From: Cyrtodaria siliqua
Taxonomy: Eukaryota; Mollusca; Bivalvia; Adapedonta; Hiatellidae
Direction of reading: 5' to 3'
DNA length: 64,000 nt
NCBI GenBank assembly: GCA_037043455.1
Contig: JAWPHD010001806.1
Location: 229,274 to 293,273, forward strand
The notes under the pieces are model-generated. The model saw only the letters and a list, made by a program, of their open reading frames with translations, had not been told where the DNA came from and ran no database searches. A program made the position numbers and the translations under genes. Shown in pieces: positions 54,328 through 64,000 of the stretch. The first letter of the stretch is position 1. The number at the start of each line of letters is the position of its first letter.

Positions 54328-54753
54328 ATGACGGTCGATTTTTTGTGGTGGAGGCAGACTACCCACTTTTCCTGGGTACAACCAGTACTGTACACCTCCC
54401 GCCATTCGTAAGAATCGCAATGTTGTTAAGCATTCGGCCACGGAGACGCACTCTGTAATGTAAGCATTTAATTTGTTCACTGCTGAACTCGTGCAATATT
54501 TTACAAATCTTTACCAAAACTAGAAAAATTCCAATGTAATTTACTAAAGTTATTGCATAAACAAGCTGAAAATTTATGATTTTGCGCCTTGTCAAACACG
54601 TTCAAGATCTTACTCAACACATTTTTAAATCAAATATGGTGAAAATTCAATGTAATTTACTAAAGGTGAAATTTAATTAAATACCTCCATAATAGGCGTC
54701 TTTTTTGCTCAGTGTTAAATTCTGATGAAATGAACATTGAAACAAATTGGTAA
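54328..54753. other. no gene supported
   Basis: A 78-codon minus frame at 54359-54595 has no recognisable domain. No repeats are seen. Confidence 0.4.
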
Positions 54754-56204
54754 CAAGAGGCCCAAGAGGGCCTGTGGATGCTCTACTGGCTAACATGGCT
54801 CCTTTAACATCAATGAAGAGAGCGACTGCCATTTACGTTTTTTTGAAAGTTTCGATCAAAAAACAGCTTTTTAACTAAATCAAGGGCCATAACTAAAGAA
54901 TCTGGTAAAGTTTGGTAAAGATCCGACTAAAATGAAGGCCCTACCGTATTAACGAGGCAAAAAGTATTATAGCATTTTTAACTAAATCAAGAGCCATAAC
55001 TCCTCTGTTACTGGTCCGACTGGTCCAACATAGAGCTAAAAAAAAATAATAATAATAATAATTAAAAATAAATAAATAAATGAATAAATAAATCAATAAA
55101 AAAATAAATATTAAAAAAAATTAAAAAAATTAAAAAAAAATAAAAAATAATAATATAAAAAAGAAAGTCATCAATGGCAAAGTGAAGGCCCTATCATATG
55201 ACGAGGCAAATAGAGCATTTTGAACAAAATCAAGGGTCACAACTCCGCTGTTACTGGTTCGATCTGGCTGGTTTTCGAACTTGACCAAGCTTTCATAGAC
55301 ATTAACAATCTGATAAAGTCTGGTAAAGATCAGATGTGAAGGCCCTATCGTCTTAACGAGGCAAAATATATCATTTTGAACTAAATCAAGGACCATAACT
55401 CTGCTGTTACTGGTCCGATAGAAATGGTTTTCAAACTTGTCCGAGAATTCATTGATATTAACAATCTGATAAAGTTTGGTGAAGATCGGATGAACAATGA
55501 AGCCCCTATCGTCTTAACGAGGCAAAATATAGCATTTTTAACTAAATCAAGGGCCATAACTCCGCTGTTACTGGTCCGATATGGCTGGTTTTCGAACTTG
55601 TCCGAGCTTGCAACAACATTAACAATCTGATAAAGTTTGGTAAAGATCAGATGAACAATGAAGCCACTATCATCTTAACAAGGCAAAAGATAGCATTTTT
55701 AACTAAATCAAGGACCACAACTCCGCTGTTACTAGTCCGATATGGCTGGTTTTCGAAATTTTCTGAGCTTTCATTAATATTAACAATCTGATAAAGTTTG
55801 GTAAAGATCAGATGAACAATAAAGCCCCTATTGTCTTAACCAGGCAAAATATAGCATTTTTAACTAAATCAAGGGCCATAACTCCGCTGTTACTGGTCTG
55901 ATATGGCTGGTTTTCAAACTTGTTCAAGCTTGCAATGACATTAACAATCTGATAAAGACTGGTGAACCCCATATCCTCTTAACGATGCAAAATATAGCAT
56001 TTTTAACTAAATCAAGGGCCATAACTCCGCTGCTACTACTTCGATATGGCTGGTTTTCGAACTTGTTTGAGCTTTCATTGATATTAACAATGTGGTACAG
56101 TTTGGTAAAGATAGGATGAAAAGTGAAGGCCCTATCGTCTTAATGAGACAAAAGTTAACGCCGGATGCCGGACAAGACAACTGGCCTTTGGCCAGTAGAG
56201 CTAA
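54754..56204 (+). mobile_element. pearl-like element, family C, complete copy
   Basis: Start CAAGAGGCCCAAGAGGGCCT (hairpin), GCTCTACTGGC, then about eight units, mostly of 161 bp, with GGGCCATAACTCCGCTGTTA, CTGGTCCGATATGGCTGG, GTAAAGATCAGATGAACAAT and CTTAACGAGGCAAAATATAG. The end is GCCGGATGCCGGACAAGACA, ACTGGCC, loop TTT, GGCCAGT and AGAGCTAA. The 5' CTCTACTGGC and 3' GCCAGTAGAG are exact complements. An A/T-rich stretch (55030-55165) interrupts the array. The ACGG tract is reduced to two or three words. No protein is encoded. Confidence 0.75.
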
Positions 56205-56317
56205 AAATAGACAATGTTTTCTAAAGTTACGATGTTCACAAGAATTAAAACATAATATTGATGGTCAATGTACCATCACATAACACAGCTTGCCTGGCCT
56301 TAAGAGCCAAAATAATC

Positions 56318-57010
56318 TAAGATGAGTCCTGTGGACACTCTTCTGGCTAAAATGCCTCTAATATCAAGTGTTGTCATCATATGCATATGATTTCCATCAG
56401 GTAATTCTTTTAAATTAGAAGGCCCCAACTGCAATCCCAACTTTCCTTTCCACATAAGCTATCTATCCAGCGATTTTAATCACAATACCTCATAAAGTTT
56501 GAAAAAGATTGGATGAAAAATGAAATCCCTATCGAGCTAACGAGGCCAAATTATTGCATATTTCAGAAAATCAAGGGCCATAACTCCTGTGTAAATGGTC
56601 CGATGAGGCTGGTTTTCGAACTTGTCCTAGATTTCATTGATATCAACAATTTTGTAAACTTTGAAAAATATAAGATGAAAAATGAAGGCCCTATTGTGTT
56701 AACGAGGCCAAATTATAGCATATTTCAGAAAATCAAAGGCCGTAACTCCAGTGTAAATGGTCATAATGTCAAATCTGGATGGTTTTCGAACTCGTCTGAT
56801 CTTTCATTGATATCAACAATCTTGCAGACTTTGGTAAAGATGGGATGAAAAATGAAGGCCCTGATCGTGTTAACGAGGTAAAATATAGCAATTTTAACTA
56901 ATCAAGGGTCATAACTCCGGTGTTACTGGTCCAAACTGGCTTGTTTTTTAACTCGTCTGAGATATCAACAATCTGGTAAAGTTTGAATAAGAATAGATAA
57001 ATCAAAGGAC
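56318..57010 (+). mobile_element. pearl-like family C, incomplete copy
   Basis: A decayed head (GTCCTGTGGACACTCTTCTGG, 56321-56341) is followed by three to four diverged units with AAATCAAGGGCCATAACTCC, GGTTTTCGAACTTGTCC and TTGATATCAACAATTTTG. No 3' hairpin follows. Confidence 0.55.
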
Positions 57011-57771
57011 TGAAGGTCCTGAGAGTCGCCAAGATTGAACAGTGTCCGTCTTCTTGGTGAGGTTAAAGGTTATGTTAAATTTTACAAGTGTGGCGTATTA
57101 AAATGAAATGTTGATGCTTAGAACACGAGATTTTTTTTGTACTGAAAAATGCTTGGGACGGAATTATTTTTTGCAGCCGCGTCGGTTTTGGTTTTCGAGT
57201 GTATGTCAGTGCTCACAGGCAATTATTTTAAGAGACAGACCCAGGGCTTGTGGCTTCTGAAAATGGACAGGCCCTGATTTAAAATGGACAGGCCCTGATT
57301 TAAAATGGAAAGGTCTAATATTTTTTTCTTATTGGAAATTAGTCTTTATTCGCTTTTTACCACACATTTGTTACATATGTAGTAATCAAACTCAGAACCT
57401 CCTGACTATATTTTTCTTTTTGCTACCACTTTATGCTCCTAGTCAGTGGACGTATTTACTACGGTACTTTGTTTCAAATAAGTTAGAATAGAATATTACA
57501 TAGTAATTTATAACCGATGCAAAGGAGAGTACTAGCACTTTTTGCCAAACGATAATAATCGGAGCTGACTTGGTGAAACTGGAGCCAAATTTTTCATCAG
57601 GTTTTATTAGACTGTCAGGGCCTCCTGTGGCTATATTTTCCTTTTTGTCACCACTTTCTACAAGTTAAAGAATTAGGAGCCTAGACTAGAAAGCATTAAA
57701 AAGTAGAATTCCAGGAACTCCTTATACCTTAAATAATGAATATAAATATACTTTATATCTGTATCTATACA
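57011..57771. other. no gene seen; small tandem duplication
   Basis: GGACAGGCCCTGATTTAAAA is present twice in tandem at 57266-57310. Otherwise AT-rich, with no supportable gene. Confidence 0.45.
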
Positions 57772-58273
57772 TATATATACCGACGAGATAAAGAAACGCC
57801 TCATCGGGAATTTCCGCTATATATTGTATATACCGCACACTTAATGCCACATAATATTCCAAAGAAATCCCAAGATGTTTTGTAAAACAAAGTTGCAGTT
57901 GGTTAGAGAAAGGACACAACTGTGATGTTGTAGACGTTTTAATCACAGTACACTTTATAACAAGATATTCATAAATATTGAAGTTCCTCTTTGAAAAATT
58001 GACTATTTTAGTACTGTATTTAACGTAAAGAGTTTGCAGAAATTTGCATCCTAAGTTTGCTCACATGCTTGAGCCAAACAGATACTCTGCCAATAATCAA
58101 ACTTTGAAGAAATACTATTTGCTGTGTTTTGTGTTGTTTTAGTATTTTTTCCGAAAAGAAAGGTCTTATATACGTAGCCATGTACCATTCGATTAACAGC
58201 AGCATAGTGTACATACAATATATAGCGGAAATTCCCGATGAGGCGTTTCTTTATCTCGTCAGTATATATATAT
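57772..58273. mobile_element. 502-bp TIR element (MITE)
   Basis: GACGAGATAAAGAAACGCCT and CATCGGGAATTTCCGC at the left are matched at the right by GCGGAAATTCCCGATG and AGGCGTTTCTTTATCTCGTC. The arms (57772-57834, 58208-58273) differ by only a few bases. The flanks are TA-rich, so the target duplication cannot be read. No frame is supported. Confidence 0.7.
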
Positions 58274-58320
58274 TTTCCACCAACATGTATTTGTAAAGGA
58301 CAGTTTTTCTTATTTGATAA

Positions 58321-58322
<2 letters not shown>

Positions 58323-58354
<32 letters not shown>
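58323..58354 (+). repeat. poly-A tract
   Basis: An unbroken run of about 30 A. No retroelement body with matching duplication was found next to it. Confidence 0.8.
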
Positions 58355-58357
<3 letters not shown>

Positions 58358-58835
58358 AAAATTATGTACCATCCGAACTACTATGACACGGCTGTTTTCA
58401 CAACATTCAATCGTAATACCATCAATTACAAACTTTCTTCATGCATTAATGTGTTTTGAATGCCAAAAATGGTATTTTTTATCAAAGAGGAAAGAAAACA
58501 CAACCCTAATAGCAGGATAATGTAGTTCTATGTCAATAATTGTCGATCTCAAAATTGTGACAAAATGTCTGCAAAGATTGCCGTGTGTACCTTTAAACTA
58601 TTTGATTTGTTTACCTTGGTAGTAGAACTGAGCACTTCTTGACAAATTCTTTTCATCAACTTGTGTATTTATTTGTAACAGATGCCATACTATTTCTCAA
58701 AGTACTAGGCACAATAACTACAATATTTATGGACATTTAGTTCCCAATTTGTTATCTAGGTCACGCAATGTCATGAGCGGCACATCCGGATAACTACGCT
58801 ATTGATTCCATTCATAAAATATTTATGCATGTATT
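58355..58835. other. no gene seen
   Basis: AT-rich sequence with no supportable frame or repeat. Confidence 0.4.
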
Positions 58836-59109
58836 ATTGCGCATAATATTTCAGTTCCTTTTTCAAAAAAGACACGTATGTACTGTATACAATGATAATT
58901 ATTCACAATCAGTAGTTATATTATTCGGTATATATAACGTTCATGTCAGTCACCTTATGAAATTAAGTTATACCTGAGGCAGTTAAAGGAACTACATTCA
59001 CGAAGTGCATTCTCGAAGTGCGTAAAGCTCCCAATCTGATTTTTGGTGTATTAATGCGCATAATATTTCGGTAAACCTACAAAAAAAGACACGTTTATAC
59101 TGGATACAA
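58836..59109 (+). repeat. two tandem copies of a ~210-bp repeat, second split by the 3-kb element
   Basis: The first copy starts near GCGCATAATATTTCAGTTCC (58840). The second starts at GCGCATAATATTTCGG (59057), runs through AAAAAAAGACACGTTTATACTGG to 59109, and is completed after the insertion at 62149-62275 (CACAATCAGTAGTTATATTA, GTTCATGTCAGTCAC, GAGGCAGTTAAAGG). Confidence 0.7.
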
Positions 59110-59706
59110 CCCAAACCAAAATGCAGGCTTGCAGCAAGCTTGCCGCAAGCTTGCGGTAAGCTCGCATTAAGCTAACAGTGTACATGTAAGCTTGCTGCAA
59201 GCTTGGCGCAAGCTTGCGCGAGCTTGCGCAATCTTGTGGATTTGTCTGCAAGCTTCTCATTCATTTTATGCAAGCTTGCGATCTAGCTCGCATTGAGCGC
59301 AAGCTTGCGGTTGAGGACTTAGAGAAATTTTGTCAAACCCCTGCAGAAATAAATTCAAGCATTTTTTCATTCTTAAGAATTCTTTAAAATTACAAGGAAG
59401 TTCGATGTTTTCTCTCTTGGAAAGACATTGGATTTCCTTGGAATGAAAACTGCTAGAAATTCCATGGAATTCTCAAGATTGTTTCTTTGAGAAAGTTTGG
59501 AAAACATTGGATTTTTAATCCATCAAAATCCAATGTTTTTCACTTTGCATAAACATTGGATTTCTTTGGACTTCTACTCTCTGTCCACCAGCATATACTC
59601 CAGAAAAGCTTGGAAAAGCTTGGACTTGAATTCTTGACCAGAAAAAAAGTCCAATCTTTTCCAATATTTTCACAATTGGAAAAATATTGGTATACTTTGG
59701 ACTTAT

Positions 59707-60005
59707 TTACTACTACTGCTGCTGTTACTACTACTACTACTGCTGCTGCTGTTACTACTACATGCACTACTTCTACTACTACTGCTGTTACTACTACTGC
59801 TGATGTTACTACTACTACTACTACTGCTGCTGTTACTACTACTACTATACTGCTCTACTACTACTACTTGTAATATTACTGCTGTTGTTTCTGCTGCTAC
59901 TGCTGTTACTACTACATGCACTACTTCTACTACTACTGCTGTTACTACTACTACTGCTGCTGTTACTACTTCTACTACTACTACTGCTGTTACTACTTCT
60001 ACTAT
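59707..60005 (+). repeat. compound TAC/TGC trinucleotide tract
   Basis: About 300 bases of TACTAC, TGCTGC and TTACTAC words, with a roughly 70-base subunit (TGTTACTACTACATGCACTA) present twice at about 59750 and 59903. Ser, Thr, Leu or Val-rich frames over it are by-products. Confidence 0.9.
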
Positions 60006-60797
60006 GTACATGTATCAGATAAGGATCATTCCAAAATACTGAAAAACAGAAAGGTCTTAATGCAGCGCCCTTTGTATTGGCAAGTCAGGATAAATTCCCA
60101 AGAGAATCATTGCCAGATGTGAGGTGATAAGAGGATAATGTCCATCTATTGGCCATACATTAGTGGTACATTTACATAATATACTCTGAATTAACCTCTG
60201 TGTTACCTCTGATTTACTGAGAGTTGATTGGTTTAACAAAATACTGGTTGGTCAGTTTGAAAATGTCTAACATGTTGGGAGCATGTTGGGAAACATGTTT
60301 TTGTTGATTATCTTATTTAATAAAGTACTACATTGTGAAATCATTTTTATTGAAACTCTTGGTTCTGCTGGATACAAGTGTGGCTAGTCTCATATTTATA
60401 TTTTACTGGAGGATTAAGATAGAAGCAGAATGAAATCTGATGTTTACAGGTATGTACTAATCTACTTCAAATCATCAATATGGCATACAATTAATGTTCA
60501 GCAAAGATTGTGAAATGTATCAGATTGCCAGCGAATTAATTTTATATTCATTAGAATGCTTGGACTAATTGTTTATTATATTTTAGACATTTTGACTGTT
60601 TTTAAAGCTGCTTAGACAGATGTCATTATCTTCCTATAATCATTTTATCCAAACCTCTTTAAAACAGATGATATAAACAACTCTTAAACATGACTTGTAT
60701 ATGTTTGCACATGACAGTGATTTAAAAAATAATGTTGTTTAAATTAATTTTGTTAAAACAGACACATAATAAACTCTGGTTAAAACTACTATTTTAG

Positions 60798-60900
60798 AAC
60801 TGAAAGAGACTGCTTTCGTTAGGGGCCATGACATGCGGGTACCAGACAAACCAGGAGATGAAGTCTTGGATGAAACAGATTCCATATTTGGCATGCAAAA
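60798..60900 (+). CDS. candidate internal exon inside the 3-kb element
   Basis: The stretch is bounded by TACTATTTTAG before and GTAAGTTT after, good splice sites. Only one of three frames is open: it starts LKETAFVRGHDMRVPDKP and continues GDEVLDETDSIFGMQ, hydrophilic and acidic. I do not recognise the protein. The phase fits the next candidate exon at 61180, which adds ICQT and a stop. An earlier ATG segment ending AG|GTATGT at 60449 does not join in frame. It could be a captured gene fragment, an accessory exon of the element, or chance. Confidence 0.35.
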
Positions 60901-61179
60901 GTAAGTTTCCCATGTATCTTTGTTTAGACTATAATAGTATATACATTTAGGAAATGCAGTACACACGCTACTAGTCTTATCTGATGATTCTGCTCTCGTA
61001 CTTAAGAAATATATTGAAAAAGTAGATTGGGTACATTACATTTAGGATAGAATTGCAGCACTTCGCTAATTGTCATATTTTATCCACCATTAAATTCTAG
61101 ATCTGCCATTTATTCTTAGTTAAATTTAGTATATAGTAAATAGGAATATGCAAATGATGATCTCTGTATTTTCTTTCAG

Positions 61180-61195
61180 AATATGTCAGACATAG
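61180..61195 (+). CDS. candidate terminal exon inside the 3-kb element
   Basis: TCTGTATTTTCTTTCAG is a strong acceptor with a pyrimidine tract. Joined to the exon ending at 60900, the frame adds K-ICQT and stops at TAG 61193-61195. What follows to 61570 would be 3' untranslated. Confidence 0.3.
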
Positions 61196-61798
61196 ACCAT
61201 GGACCAAGAAACACAGGATGAACACATTACGGGGAAAGATTTATGATTCTTATATATGGTTATATACCTTATAAGTACATTATTTTGTAGTGTTTGTTAT
61301 ATTTGTTTTTCATTTTAATGGTTTTAAATGAGATATATGTTTCACATAATATTTCAGTTCTTATTCTAATTCAAATTGTCACCAAAAAAAATCTTAAATC
61401 GATCATATCAATGTTAATGGGCGTTCAAATGATGCAAATTCAACCTGAAAGAACATTCCGATTAATTTTAAATATTTTTTTTTTTCTAAAAGATTAACTT
61501 AGTTTAAACACAAAATATCAAGAAAACTTGTATAACCATTGTCAAATGTGTTGCTGTGAATTTATTTTATTAAAAAATAAATAAAAAATATGAATATTTT
61601 ATCCTTTTCACCAGCAATGCAAGTCCAAAGAAATCTTATATTGTTTCTGCTTTATGTTTTTGTAGTGAACTTAGTGAATTCCTAGGAAATCCTAACAATA
61701 TCCAATATTTTTCTGTTTTGAAATTCCTATGAATTCCAGTGTTTTTCTGTTTAGATTCTAATTAGAGTGCAAGCTTATTTGGTTAGCTCAAGCAGGCT

Positions 61799-61990
61799 AA
61801 TTTGGTAAGCTTGCGCGAGCTTGTTTTGCAAGCTTATTCGGTTAGCTCGCGCAAGGTAATTACAGCGCAAGCTTATTTGGTTAGCTTGCGCAGGCTTGTT
61901 TTGCAAGCTTATTCGGTTAGCTCGCGCAAGCTAATTACAGCGCAAGCTTATTTGGTTAGCTTGCGCAGGCTTGTTTTGCAAGCTTGCGCA
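61799..61990 (+). repeat. 75-bp tandem repeat in the right end of the 3-kb element
   Basis: About 2.6 units carry GCTTGTTTTGCAAGCTTATT, CGGTTAGCTCGCGCAAG and TAATTACAGCGCAAGC. Units are nearly identical, indicating recent expansion. The Leu/Ser-rich frame over it is a by-product. Confidence 0.75.
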
Positions 61991-62148
61991 AGCTCAAACT
62001 TGCGTTTGTCTGCAAGCTAGTTTTTATTTGGCAAGCTTGCGCAAGCTCGCCGCGATGTTCCAAATACGCGCTTACCGTCAGCTTGCGATTTATGCTTGCG
62101 GCAAGCTTGTTGCAAGCTTGCAGATGGAGCTTGCGATTTTGGTTTGGG

Positions 62149-62275
62149 AATTACAATTATTTCATTATTTCACAATCAGTAGTTATATTACTCGGTATAC
62201 AATGTTCATGTCAGTCACATTATCAAATTAAGTTGTATTTGAGGCAGTTAAAGGGGACTACATTGCCGAAAATGG
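62149..62275 (+). repeat. right part of the ~210-bp repeat, resumed after the 3-kb element
   Basis: It matches the first tandem copy at 58900-59035 in order and strand (CACAATCAGTAGTTATATTA through GTAAAGCTCC). Confidence 0.7.
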
Positions 62276-62369
62276 TAAAGCTCCTCACCCGTTTTAAAAC
62301 CTCCATATTCAGAAATTTCAGTATATACATACACGATTCCAAAGAGTCAGCCATGCTGACGCATGACGA

Positions 62370-62465
62370 CTCAAAAATGACGGTCCTATCGTGTTAACAT
62401 GGCAAAAGTTAACGGACGGACGGACGGACAACGGACAACTCGCCATCCCAAACTAGAAGGCCACA
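62370..62465 (+). repeat. family C 3'-end fragment with ACGG tract
   Basis: GACGGTCCTATCGTGTTAAC and GGCAAAAGTTAACGGACGG are followed by an ACGG tract, ACTCGCCATCCCA and AACTAGAAGGCC. This is a remnant of a family C tail without its final hairpin. Confidence 0.55.
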
Positions 62466-62945
62466 GACTGCATGTTGAGCCCTATGATGAAGTAGTCCAG
62501 ATTGAACAATATTTTGATTTGACCAACACCAATATCAATCCCTTGGGATATTCCTTCTTTGCAGACTATTTAATTAAGTAGGTCCCAGCAATGTGAAAAT
62601 GTGTACATCATGTAAGATGCTTATAAGGAAGTTGGACTTTGGTGAAAATCCTGCAAGAAAGAAGCTAGATATGCTTAACTGTAGCGGAGACAGGATGTGA
62701 CCTATATTTTGTCCGAAGTAGGTCACACCTGAATCCATAATTTTGCACGTGATGTTAGATGCATATAAGGAGCATTCTGGGGGAGTTTGATGAAATCCTG
62801 AGAGAAATGAAGAAGATACAAAATAAATGAATGTCTGATGAACTAACAAACGAAACAAGAATATTGGTAGAACCGAAGACTGCTCCCCGAATTGGGTGCT
62901 TTGTGTTAAAAAGGGCAAAAGAAGTTAAATGAAGTTAGAGCTATG
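62466..62945. other. no gene supported
   Basis: A 114-codon minus frame at 62574-62918 has no recognisable domain. A repeat-like pair TAAGATGCTTATAAGGA and TTAGATGCATATAAGGA (62610, 62755) suggests a diverged two-unit array of about 145 bp. Confidence 0.4.
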
Positions 62946-63945
62946 GTTCTTATGCTCTTCGCATTGCCCTTTATCATTGTGTGAATTTTCATTACAGTCC
63001 CTTTAGTAGTTTTCGAGTCATATTCCAGACAAAAATTAGAAGTACAAAATTACCAAGGGAATAACTCTAATTTGAATGAAGATAGAGAATGATTTTTGTG
63101 TTATGCACCTCCTCTCATATTCCTCTATTATTGTGTGAAGTTTCATTGCAGTCTCATTAGTAGGATTTGAGGTATGCTCCAGACAAGAATTATAGGTATA
63201 AACTTACCAAGGGTAATAACTCTAATTTAAATTAAGCAATAACTCTAGTTTGAATAGGGACAGTTCTTGTGCTCTGCGTTTCCTCTTATTGCCCTTTATC
63301 ATTGTGTGAAGTTTCAATGCAGTCCCAATGCAGTACTTTCGAAGACAAGAATTTTCTATTTGACTACTATGTATGCATTAAAAATACAAAGGGCAATAAC
63401 TAAGTGGAAAGTTAAGGAACCGGAACGTCACGATAATATGCACATCTCCACTTGATATTGATACTTCCTAGCAAGTTTCGCGCAATTCTAACATGGGGTT
63501 ATAGAAAAATAGCCCGGACAAGAATTTTCTATTTGTCTACGATGTATATACAAAGGACCACAATTTAGTGGAAAATTCTTGAACCAGAACGTCACAATAA
63601 TATGCGCATCTCCATTTCATATTGATACTTCCTAGCAAGTTTCGCACAATTCTAACAAGAGGTTATAGAGAAATAGCCCGGACAATAATTTTCTATTTGA
63701 TTATGTTTATATGCATTAAAAATACAAAGGGCCATAACTCAGTGGAAAATTATCGAACCGGAATGTCATGACAACATGCACATCTCCACTTGATATTGAT
63801 ATTTCCTAGGAAGTTTTGCGAAGTTCTAACAAGGGGTTATAGAGAAATAGCCTGGACAAGAATTGCACTGACCGACAGACAGACAGACGGACAGACGGAT
63901 GGACAAGGTGGGGACTATATACTCCCCCGAATTTTTCAGAGAGCA
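62946..63945 (+). mobile_element. pearl-like array, family G, with microsatellite and hairpin end
   Basis: Early units have TTATCATTGTGTGAAGTTTC and CCAAGGGTAATAACTCTAAT. From 63350 units of about 165 bp have CAAAGGGCCATAACTCAGTGG, ACCGGAACGTCACGATAATA, GCACATCTCCACTTGATATT and GGGGTTATAGAGAAATAGCC. The end has GACAGACAGACAGACGGACA, AGGTGGGGAC, TATATA, CTCCCCC and, 19 bases on, GAGAGCATAAAAA. The hairpin is there but differs from families A-E. Confidence 0.6.
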
Positions 63946-64000
63946 TAAAAACACACTGACGTACACACACACAAACGACATCGTGATCGCTAAGACCAGA

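Larger units (their letters stand above)
59110..62148. mobile_element. 3.04-kb element with CAAGCTTGCG-array ends
   Basis: The ends CCCAAACCAAAAT and ATTTTGGTTTGGG are complements. Each end continues into 200-400 bases rich in CAAGCTTGCG and GCTTGCGCAAGC words (59120-59310, 61765-62135). Its insertion splits the second copy of a tandem repeat, so both borders are supported. The outside bases GGATACAA and AATTACAA share TACAA, a possible eroded 8-bp duplication as in hAT elements; this is weak. Inner subterminal stretches (59400-59700, 61615-61760) are rich in ATTGGA/TCCAAT in both orientations. Inside are a trinucleotide tract, two candidate exons and a 75-bp tandem repeat. No transposase was recognised. 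Confidence 0.65.

Noticed and set aside
59703..60042. Ser-, Val-, Leu- or Thr-rich frames near 59.7-60.0 kb
   Set aside because: They are translations of a TAC/TGC trinucleotide tract on both strands, with no flanking protein sequence.
60421..60449. ATG-starting first exon ending at a GTATGT donor
   Set aside because: Its phase does not join the open frame of the candidate exon at 60798, so I did not link them.
61802..62020. Leu/Ser repeat protein on the plus strand
   Set aside because: It is the translation of the 75-bp tandem repeat in the element's end.

Overview
This is a eukaryotic, AT-rich, intron- and repeat-laden window. Everything I can name is a mobile element, an element remnant or tandem DNA; I find no intact conserved host gene. 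The repeat types point to a bivalve mollusc: arrays of 145-320 bp units that run into ACGG/GACA microsatellite tracts and end in a small hairpin (the 'pearl' or non-autonomous Helentron architecture known from oysters and clams), tRNA-derived SINEs with a GGGCAAGACACTT-type central block, DIRS-type and L1/Tx1-type retroelements, and TA/TAA/TTAA-flanked MITEs. The species assignment is inference from repeat style, not from a gene tree.

Layout. 0.6-3.3 kb: ATTACGTGG MITEs and the first pearl-like element (A1). 4.0-7.6 kb: a 1.96-kb inverted-repeat element sitting inside units of another array. 8.0-17.5 kb: a run of pearl-like arrays of several unrelated unit types (B, C, D, E and A copies), with a TGCGGAA-rich segment at 10.3-11.3 kb. 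17.9-18.9 kb: a GC-rich TIR element with a TAA target duplication. 19.6-23.0 kb: a decayed two-exon hAT transposase whose intron holds pearl copy A4. 23-32.5 kb: mostly featureless, with a SINE, a LINE RT scrap and a TA-flanked pogo/Tc1-type element (28.5-29.7 kb). 32.5-35.8 kb: a minus-strand L1/Tx1-like LINE interrupted by two MITEs. 37.4-37.9 kb: a THAP-domain reading frame, minus strand, with a TGA where the second zinc cysteine belongs and CRE and E-box sites upstream. 39-41.8 kb: more MITEs, including a TTAA-flanked element split by a SINE. 42.0-47.7 kb: a 5.7-kb satellite of 28-bp units with mixed-variant structure. 48.4-51.2 kb: a minus-strand DIRS-like element split by a SINE, with a second DIRS gag-like piece head-to-head. 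51.7-53.3 kb: an array whose every unit carries clustered TGACCT half-sites. 53.9-57 kb: palindromes and array C. 57.8-58.3 kb: a MITE. 59.1-62.1 kb: a 3-kb element bounded by CAAGCTTGCG arrays, carrying two candidate exons. 62.9-63.9 kb: a last array.

How parts relate. Unrelated internal arrays share one terminal design: a 5' hairpin, a short motif CTCTACTG(AT or GC), the array, an ACGG tract, a 3' hairpin and a CTAA end. The last bases of the 5' motif and of its 3' complement change together between families, as expected if one transposition machinery recognises both ends. Three of the array families also carry, in every copy or nearly every unit, perfect spaced AGGTCA half-sites (IR1 in A, DR2 in E, IR3 plus DR1 in F). 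If bound, these would make the elements dispersed nuclear-receptor platforms. Nested insertions with recognisable target duplications (SINE in DIRS, SINE in the TTAA element, MITE in LINE, A1 in an older repeat) give a relative history of the locus.
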